DNA from: Gibbula magus
Taxonomy: Eukaryota > Mollusca > Gastropoda > Trochida > Trochidae
NCBI GenBank assembly: GCA_936450465.1
Contig: OW388297.1
Location: forward strand, 61,873,202 to 61,937,201
DNA: 64,000 bases
Direction of reading: 5' to 3'
Position numbers and translations under genes: made by a program. The notes under the pieces were generated by a model. That model searched no databases, was not told where the DNA came from, and saw nothing but the letters and a program-made list of their open reading frames with translations. Of this stretch, positions 60,801-64,000 are shown piece after piece (position 1 is the first letter of the stretch; the number at the start of each line of letters is the position of its first letter).

Positions 60801-63800
60801 TACGTGAAAACGCTGTGGCATCAATTAGTCGACTAGATTGAATACGATAACAATAGTCCGCTTATGACACACGGTAGCTCAAAGTGCTACATTATATTTT
60901 TTTCTGCACATTACAGATAAGTTTTCCTCAAACAGTTTGACGTATGACTGAGTACTTGAAAAGTCGATTTCAGTTTGAGTACGTCTAACATATGACAGGG
61001 TCATTATCAATATTGTATAAATTGTTAGTTATGAGGCATTCTAGAAGTTCTGTGATAAAACATTACTGGGACTTTCTAAAGTCCAAATGAAACACAATAG
61101 TATATTGGTTAGTCGACAGTTGCACAAAGCCTATATAAGAATCAATCGTTTTCCCCGTGAACTACGTTTTGCCTTTGGTGTCATATGAGTGATGTGGGCG
61201 GAGCCAAGCACCCGTCAAAGGTCTGAAAGTTGTTGTTTTATTAGCGGCGTTATGGAAACCTGTATTTGCAAAATTAATATTTCGATAATAGACAGAAATT
61301 CCAAAATGTATTTATTCACTGGCATAGAAAGGGTTTTAAAACCATGTATTAAAGCTGCATTCAAGCTTTTTCAATTATATACGTTAAAATGGCACATTTC
61401 AAACCGTTTCAAAGCCTATGAACAAAGATCATAATTTATTAAAATTATTTCGTTTATGTTTTTATTTAAGGTATCAAAAACAATTACTACTTCAGAACAT
61501 TAAAAAACAATTGGTTAATTATTGACAATAGGTCTACTTACCTTCAAACTCATAATAGTCAGGGTCAATGACGTCAAAAAACATAAAGGCATGTTTGCGA
61601 GTGCATTGGTCAAGGTCTAACCTGGAAACAAATCAGAAACATGTCATCAAAAGTAATTCTAAAAACCATGCTTAGAATAAAAGTAACAACATTATCATGT
61701 CTTTCAATTGCAATGTTTGATAACGCTCGTTGAGATATTACACCTGAATAGTGTGAACCATCTCCGGTTACATGTGTGTAAGTTGAGACAATTCAGTTAT
61801 CGTTACATGCTGACTGTAGCCGCCTATCTGAAGTGTGAAGAAGAGTACATCACAATTCCACGTGAACATTGTAGATAACCACTGGACGTGCTGCCTACCT
61901 GAAGAGTGACGTCAGCATCTGCACCATTTCCACATCTGTCTCGTGCCACATGGTTGCACATACGTAAATCATCGGTGTTACATCGGTCCTCAGTGAGCCC
62001 CGGGAGCGCAAGGGGTGGTTGTTCTGGCTCTCCTCGTCAGGTTGAAACATGTGAAGCCCTCGCTGGACACAAACGTGCACTATCAAGCTTTCTCTTTATA
62101 AACTATACACCGACGGTGAAATAAAACAGTCAACACAAAAATGCACAATCAAGCTTTCTCTTTATAAACTATACACCGACGGTGAATTAAAACAGTCAAC
62201 ACAAAAATGCACAATCAAGCTTTCTCTTTATAAACTATACACCGACGGTGAATTAAAACAGTCAACACAAAAATGCACAATCAAGCTTTCTCTTTATAAA
62301 CTATACACCGACGGTGAAATCAAGCAATCAACACAAACATGCACTGTCAAGCTTTCTCTAAACCTTACACAAACATTGACTTCAAGCAATCAACACAAAC
62401 TTAACAGAAGCACAGTTTTAGCAGTTGAATATTTGCACTGTACTTACTCTCTGGTCAGTAAGTTTCATTTCTCTGTCTTTATCGTCACGGCGTCGATTTA
62501 GGATGAGGGACTGCTCCAGAAATATACCACAGTAGAGTGGTTGAATAAAGAGTCTGAAATTTCAAATTACATTTAACATTGGCTTAACAAATGTGTCGCT
62601 TTTTAAACAGAAGCCCTGTAATCATTTATCAAAATCATTTAGCATTTGTCAAAACTACCTTTTCTGCATTATCACGTGATATTTCAATGTTATTTGGTAT
62701 AATCAAACCGGGTGAACATTTTACATGTACACATCTTACTGTAACGTTGTATGAGCGGCCAGGCTTACCTCTCTGTCTGCACTAGCCTCTCTACCCTGGG
62801 GAACCACACGTGAAGACTGACCCAGAGGAAGGAGAACCACCATGCTATGGCTACTGGAACCCAGTAGTCCCTGACTAAAATCTCCAGATAATTGGCAGAA
62901 ACTCCGTAAATATCACACGTCCAGAACATTTCTGTTGGCATTGAAGGAATCCAAGATCCGGTGCTGTTGGATTTCGACATTTCACAATCGACAATCAAGG
63001 TACCGGCAAGCAATGGCAACGAAAGGGAAAGAGGGACTGCAAAACTACCTATCTGCAGCAGGATCTTACAGGCTGTTTTTGCGAACGTGTAACAAAGAAG
63101 ACAACATCCTATCTGAATTAGCATTACCCAGAAAGGGCTTTCAAAGTATTCCACCGCCTCCACGTTGCTGATACCGTATGGATTCTCCAAATGTGGACAG
63201 TCGCGGGTTCCGTCATGACCGAGGAAGTACAAAACGTGCACACACGGCAGCTTGAAGTCACTCATGATTGCGGTCATTAGACAAAGAGTTAAAATTATCT
63301 TCCAGAAACCAATCATCATATAAAGCTTGGTTCTCTGTCGTCTTATTCCACGCTTCAAATTTCTAAGTTTATCACCTATGACTCCAAGTCTGGTAAATTT
63401 ATTCACATAGTTCTCCCACCAGCCACATGAAATCAAAAAGAGTGATGTAGGAATAGCCCACGTTTCGTTGTTACTGAGGCCGGCGAACAGGTAGTTTCTC
63501 AGTGGCCACATGATTAATATCGAAACCTGACAAATCACACACAGCAAGTCGATTATGACGACGTAGAATTTCCTCCCTCCTTTCTCTTGAGCGTCAAAAA
63601 GTTTTAAACACGATGGTAAAACTGCAACTCCCATCATGAGCAGCAGTCCACGCAGTGTGTCCAGAGAGGGCAGCACTTGGAATACGAACACGCAGATTCC
63701 GACACAGTGGAGAGATTCCGTGAGAAGAACCTGGAACATACAAAGTAAATTGTCATAATCACTATCAACACAATATCGTTGTTTTGCAATTTGACAAATA

Positions 63801-63962
63801 CACTGCACGAACTTCTCACTTTCTAGTGTGACGCTGTTTAATCTGTTTTCATGATAAACATCATGATTTTCAGGTTTAGTGCCCTTACCATTAAAATCCA
63901 TACCTGATATTTAGTAATATAAGTGATAAATTGAACATCTTCCCGTTCATTAATAGACAACC
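35333..63962 (-). CDS. CHS: Chitin synthase gene, 13 exons in window, 5' end missing
   Basis: Membrane glycosyltransferase family 2 enzyme that polymerises UDP-GlcNAc into chitin, in molluscs used for shell matrix, radula or gut lining. The span runs from exon 1 (63962) to the stop at 35333. Exons join in consistent phase to 1549 residues: an N-terminal multi-span region (residues 1-345), CATMWHE (exon 4), the cytosolic catalytic domain with DGD (580-582), EDRW (684-687) and QRRRW (720-724), five membrane spans with SWGTRE (904-909), then the WLSDPDIGRGR segment, two more spans and a 300-residue basic, Ser-rich tail. All introns are GT-AG except one. The upstream exons, and any myosin head, lie beyond 64000. 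No frameshift or stop interrupts it. Minisatellites and transposons occupy the introns. Confidence 0.96.
37266..37830 (+). repeat. 39-bp minisatellite, array 1
   Basis: Units resemble CAATTCTTAACAACACGGGC ATAACAGGAACGACAACAT with substitutions. Plus reads as Thr/Asn/Gly-rich 13-residue repeats, and minus as Val/Leu-rich (LLRIVVVVPVMPV). Both are by-products of the period being divisible by three. Confidence 0.93.
37915..38217 (+). mobile_element. L1-like LINE endonuclease fragment
   Basis: A plus frame reads RGVAIL, HKSLIDENGNFIITDITLDG, then NPYGPNKNEPAFYSKL. These are consecutive blocks of the L1-type apurinic endonuclease. One stop is present. It ends where the tandem-core element begins. 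Confidence 0.72.
38218..39150 (+). mobile_element. Non-autonomous element with 145-bp tandem core, copy 2
   Basis: Same organisation as 3239-4247: AGAGCCATGGGCTCT and TAGCTCATCAGG at the start, 145-bp units (landmark CAGCTCTCTAGACC at 38546, 38691, 38836), a GATGGACGGACGGACG microsatellite at 39040-39090, and CCTGATGAGCTA at 39133-39144. Unit counts are similar but individual units differ, so the arrays evolve separately. Confidence 0.78.
39290..40016 (+). mobile_element. L1-like LINE C-terminal fragment, decayed
   Basis: Plus frames show TIYTKKELL, DDDACTFCKNTSYISHVFCDC and LVKTFWHNVEYFLN, the cysteine region near the C-terminus of L1-type ORF2. Stops are frequent. It may belong to the same insertion as 37915-38217, split by later events. 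Confidence 0.68.
40272..41075 (+). repeat. 39-bp minisatellite, array 2
   Basis: About 20 units related to array 1, but here two variants alternate: one with GGGCATAACAGGTACGACAAC and one with GGCCATTACGGGAAGGACAAC. This gives a partial higher-order dimer of about 78 bp. Confidence 0.93.
42036..42240 (+). repeat. Interspersed repeat fragment with hairpin end
   Basis: CCATGGAAAC...CTGACGGACGGACGG is followed by the imperfect hairpin TCCCCCGCATTATATGCCAGGGG. The layout (GGACGG tract then hairpin) parallels the ends near 4230 and 4420. Confidence 0.55.
42987..43296 (-). CDS. CHS: Chitin synthase exon 12
   Basis: 310 bp between acceptor TTTGAAAACAG and donor GTGAGT, entered in phase 0 and left in phase 1. 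It encodes YGFSFGNLFRCICCPRR, a Cys-rich juxtamembrane stretch, then FGAVLEKLQQIDESLSAMK, a short predicted coiled coil as seen after the catalytic spans in many animal chitin synthases. A variable Ser/Glu-rich linker of about 50 residues follows. Confidence 0.93.
43297..43925 (-). other. Chitin synthase intron 11
   Basis: 629 bp without coding sequence. GGGTTCTGTAGCTCATCAAG near 43345 is a solitary start of the tandem-core element. Confidence 0.8.
43926..44309 (-). CDS. CHS: Chitin synthase exon 11
   Basis: 384 bp, phase 0 on both sides, acceptor ATGTTACAG and donor GTAAAT. Three hydrophobic spans (GGYALVMMLVVVGLAL; TIFMIFIIGVFIISAF; ALYFLAIPSMSMLLMIYSI) are followed by HVVSWGTREV. SWGTRE is a signature of chitin synthases lying after the catalytic domain. 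A Lys/Ala-rich loop (ARAKKAQSKMKSKK) ends the exon. Confidence 0.96.
44310..45450 (-). other. Chitin synthase intron 10
   Basis: 1.1 kb with no coding sequence recognised. A 276-bp minus open frame (44540-44815) has no motif. Confidence 0.75.
45451..45848 (-). CDS. CHS: Chitin synthase exon 10 (EDRW and QRRRW)
   Basis: 398 bp from acceptor GTTTGCGCAG to donor GTATAA. It encodes EDRWLCTLLLQQGYRVEY, with the catalytic-base and acceptor-site region, then FYNQRRRW, the motif needed for processive polymer synthesis in chitin synthases. Two or more spans follow (YMIYQLLLFVSSLLTPGTIF; LLSNMVPVGLFMLICYCC). All signature residues are present, so the catalytic core appears intact. Confidence 0.97.
45849..46129 (-). 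other. Chitin synthase intron 9, exon-10 side
   Basis: No feature seen; plus-strand frames here are incidental. Confidence 0.5.
46130..46760 (-). mobile_element. CR1/Rex1-like LINE reverse transcriptase fragment
   Basis: Minus frames give IWKTSKIVPVPK near 46700, then DPYQFAYRARRGVEDATL near 46550, then RILFVDFSSAFNTIQPHIV near 46440 and NTGAHQGYVLLPVVFT near 46240. These are RT blocks in order, with a damaged GAPQG. A fragment of the same family is at 27780-28280. Confidence 0.82.
46761..47589 (-). other. Intron 9 spacer
   Basis: Contains ACTCCATGGAAAC...CAAACTTGAT-type repeat pieces near 47005-47160. No exon recognised. Confidence 0.4.
47590..48482 (+). repeat. 21-bp minisatellite, about 36 clear units
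   Basis: Unit GGAACACCCTAACACAAATAA, with irregular spacers (CTATAAGGAACATC; CTTACCTAACACAAATAAGG) that recur several times. Early units (47590-47695) are diverged. It ends 67 bp before the exon 9 donor. Confidence 0.95.
48550..48750 (-). CDS. CHS: Chitin synthase exon 9
   Basis: 201 bp between acceptor GTTGTTGTAG and donor GTAAGC, phase 1 on both sides. It encodes GPMIWYQKFEYAVSHWLQKA and then GCVLCSPGCFSLFR, both hallmark blocks of the GT2 domain of animal chitin synthases. The exon ends in YVQYDQ, joining GEDRW in exon 10. Confidence 0.97.
49133..49346 (-). CDS. CHS: Chitin synthase exon 8 (DGD nucleotide-sugar site)
   Basis: 214 bp between acceptor TTTCGGTAG and donor GTACCC. It encodes VMYMYYLLGHRL and YILALDGDVDFKPSAV, where DGD corresponds to the metal/UDP-sugar-binding aspartates, then GAACGRIHPIGT. 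Phase 0 in, phase 1 out. Confidence 0.97.
49546..49800 (+). repeat. 14-bp minisatellite with 75-bp higher-order unit
   Basis: Tandem TACTGCGTGTAGGG, with a variant TAAGATACTGCGTGTAGGG recurring at 49551, 49612, 49687 and 49762. The last spacings are 75 bp. Lies in intron 7. Confidence 0.93.
49801..50279 (-). other. Intron 7 spacer
   Basis: Nothing recognised. Confidence 0.4.
50280..50640 (+). mobile_element. Tc1-like transposase fragment, decayed
   Basis: A plus frame reads DDHRLATRPLRIDDKARLHP and RVVTQHLENNGV; a shifted frame adds GQSPDLNYIEQ. This is the region around the second catalytic D and the final E of Tc1-type transposases. The HDNARPH motif has mutated. No terminal repeats found. 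Confidence 0.65.
50641..51682 (-). other. Intron 7 spacer
   Basis: Open frames at 50891-51133 have no motif. An inverted pair around GGACTTACAACATTGTAAGTCC at 51480-51501 forms a short perfect hairpin. Confidence 0.4.
51683..51760 (-). repeat. tRNA-like sequence (SINE head)
   Basis: On minus, GCCCCCTTGGCGCAGTAGACTG is A-box-like and ACGGGTTCGAGACG is B-box-like. A decayed relative appears at 55680-55745. Stems do not support a working tRNA. Confidence 0.45.
51913..52051. mobile_element. 139-bp foldback hairpin in intron 7
   Basis: GATAAGCCAT...GGATATGGTAAGGTTGT on the left pairs with ACAACCTTACCATATCC...ATGGCTTATC on the right, and the apex is GGATGCTTCGCATCC. The arms are about 65 bp with few mismatches. 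It lies 107 bp after the exon 7 donor. Confidence 0.8.
52159..52312 (-). CDS. CHS: Chitin synthase exon 7
   Basis: 154 bp from acceptor ATTTTCAG (ending at 52313) to donor GTGAGA (52158). The first base completes a serine codon from exon 6. It then encodes NVHNAQVKMDPPTKYPTPYG, followed by GGRLEWTLPGQ and HLKDKAKIRHKKRWSQ, strongly conserved in animal chitin synthases. A weaker acceptor CCCAG lies 16 bp further in and would shorten the protein. Confidence 0.93.
52313..53869 (-). other. Chitin synthase intron 6, GC-AG type
   Basis: Begins AAG|GCAAGTA at 53869 and ends TTTTCAG at 52313. Otherwise unremarkable; no coding sequence seen. Confidence 0.8.
53870..53978 (-). CDS. CHS: Chitin synthase exon 6
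   Basis: 109 bp after acceptor GAGCTACAGC-type boundary (AG at 53979-53980). It completes alanine, then HIFFDDAFEAHDDEEYEYQV and NMFVKSLVSVISTAA. HIFFDDAFE is a conserved start of the cytosolic domain. It ends in phase 2 at AAG, followed by GCAAGT rather than GT. Confidence 0.93.
54600..55015 (+). mobile_element. Tandem-core element, decayed third copy
   Basis: Begins GGTGTAGCTCTGTAGCTCAT, has one degenerate core unit (GTGACCC...GGTCACAGAGTCA) and ends GGACGGACGCCGGACGCC...CCTTTTAGGTCTGAGAGCTTA. Confidence 0.65.
55680..55745 (-). repeat. Degenerate tRNA-like head
   Basis: Minus strand ATCACAGGTTCGATTTC is B-box-like, with ACTGAGGTGTTCAAATTAGTA before it. It resembles 51683-51760. Confidence 0.3.
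56290..57245. other. Unidentified insertion in the LINE, with short coding-like frames
   Basis: Sits between the LINE segments ending near 57250 and resuming near 56270. It is more CpG-rich at 56310-56480 (repeated CCATATCAGCC). From 56524 on plus, ATG opens 18 codons before a possible donor. At 56595-56812 a plus frame gives VTYIEGTYIALTDVVETIG, a stop, then SFVDSMKNVNTVKKTEGD and a stop. I do not recognise it; it could be a processed pseudogene or transposon tail. Confidence 0.35.
57149..57241. repeat. Compact hairpin, 31-bp arms
   Basis: GGTTACGAAATGACAGTTTT...CGCCGG at 57149-57179 pairs almost perfectly with CCGGCG...AACTGTCATGTAATAACC at 57211-57241, with a 31-base loop. It lies at the edge of the unidentified insertion. 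Confidence 0.8.
57968..58463. mobile_element. TTAA-flanked MITE 2 (496 bp) inside the LINE
   Basis: Ends AGGTGCATCCATTGTGTTT and the reverse of AAACAATGGATGTACCT, with TTAA on both sides (57964-57967 and 58464-58467). Removing it and one TTAA rejoins the LINE frame as FWKDTLKSWGKF. The terminal sequence differs from TTAA-MITE 1. Confidence 0.87.
60691..61541 (-). other. Intron 5, exon-5 side; no gene recognised
   Basis: AT-rich spacer without motif-bearing frames. Confidence 0.45.
61542..61621 (-). CDS. CHS: Chitin synthase exon 5
   Basis: 80 bp between acceptor GTTTCCAG and donor GTAAGT. One base completes arginine, then LDLDQCTRKHAFMFFDVIDP and DYYEFE; the last base starts the alanine codon finished by exon 6. 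Confidence 0.95.
61899..62062 (-). CDS. CHS: Chitin synthase exon 4 (CATMWHE)
   Basis: 164 bp between acceptor TTTGTGTCCAG and donor GTAGGC. It encodes PMIYVCATMWHETDVEMVQM, the conserved entry of the cytosolic catalytic region. Phase 0 in, phase 2 out. The acceptor's upstream tract is part of the 66-bp repeat. Confidence 0.96.
62070..62400 (+). repeat. 66-bp minisatellite in intron 3
   Basis: Units start at TCAAGCTTTCTC (62083, 62149, 62215, 62281), nearly identical, with a shortened, diverged copy after 62347. The array begins beside the exon 4 acceptor and fills most of the 385-bp intron. Confidence 0.95.
62448..62553 (-). CDS. CHS: Chitin synthase exon 3
   Basis: 106 bp between acceptor ATTTCAG and donor GTAAGT. 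It encodes LFIQPLYCGIFLEQSLILNR, then RRDDKDREMKLTDQR. The conserved QPLYCG...EQSL(I/M)LNRRRDD links the N-terminal spans to the cytosolic domain. Confidence 0.96.
62769..63730 (-). CDS. CHS: Chitin synthase exon 2 (N-terminal membrane region)
   Basis: 962 bp between acceptor ATGTTCCAG (63731) and donor GTAAGC (62768). It encodes about eight hydrophobic spans, with charged loops such as GDKLRNLKRGIRRQRTKLY between them and a loop with GHDGTRDCPHLENPYGI. It ends in WFSFLWVSLHVWFPRVERL. The multi-span arrangement before the GT2 domain is that of animal chitin synthases. Phase 0 in, phase 2 out. Confidence 0.94.
63904..63962 (-). CDS. CHS: Chitin synthase exon 1 in window (internal exon)
   Basis: 59 bp between acceptor TCTATTTCTAG (63963) and donor GTATGG (63903). 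Two bases end a codon begun upstream, then LSINEREDVQFITYITKYQ runs in phase 0 into VLLTESLHCVG of exon 2. Too short to be found as an open frame, but both splice sites, the phase and the helix-like content fit. The gene continues beyond 64000. Confidence 0.8.
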
Positions 63963-64000
63963 CTAGAAATAGATTATCGTTTAATATTTTAGTGACAGTT

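Larger units (their letters stand above)
53979..61541 (-). other. Chitin synthase intron 5 (7.6 kb), transposon-rich
   Basis: Largest intron. Contains a decayed tandem-core element, a decayed tRNA-like head, and a long L1-like LINE in the gene's own orientation carrying a TTAA-MITE and a 950-bp insertion. No additional chitin synthase exon is needed, because exon 5 and exon 6 join in phase. Confidence 0.85.

Noticed and set aside
63634..63819. ORF start at the chitin synthase exon 2 border (ATG 63901 frame)
   Set aside because: Sequence between 63731 and 63903 is an intron; the acceptor at 63731 and the 59-bp exon upstream give a better join.

Overview
This is an animal nuclear genome window, most likely from a mollusc and probably a bivalve. 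Genes are split by GT-AG introns. Between the exons lie tRNA-derived SINEs with (TCAC)n or (TTA)n tails, many decayed L1/Tx1-like and CR1-like LINEs, MITEs, minisatellites, and an interspersed repeat ending in inverted TAGCTCATCAGG/CCTGATGAGCTA. I do not see anything bacterial or viral.

Two host genes are certain, both on the minus strand. (1) The first two coding exons of UBA5, the E1 enzyme of the UFM1 pathway, lie at 12339-12478 and 5568-5613; the rest runs off the left edge. (2) The right half (35333-63962) carries 13 exons of an animal-type chitin synthase. They encode 1549 in-window residues, and every splice phase agrees. The 5' end is beyond the right edge, so an N-terminal myosin head, as found in some molluscan chitin synthases, can be neither shown nor excluded. 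One junction (53869/52313) is best read as a GC-AG intron.

Layout: 1-1421, a GC-rich DIRS-like gag fragment; 2.7-4.4 kb, a SINE and a tandem-core repeat; 5.5-12.5 kb, UBA5 with its first intron, which holds a THAP-like exon broken by a LINE and an L1-like LINE placed 35 bp from the splice donor; 13-31 kb, a retroelement and MITE graveyard with several clean nested insertions and a Tc1-like element with both ends; 32.3-33.8 kb, a 42-bp minisatellite; 35.3-64 kb, the chitin synthase gene, whose introns hold 39-, 21-, 14/75- and 66-bp minisatellites, L1-like and CR1-like LINE remnants, a TTAA-flanked MITE and foldback hairpins.

The strongest new observations are the insertion histories that can be read at base resolution. 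Removing an element plus one target-site copy restores an open frame in three places: a THAP-like exon (12-bp duplication), an L1-like ORF cut by a TA-flanked MITE, and another L1-like ORF cut by a TTAA-flanked MITE. Family names rest on motif recognition without database searches.
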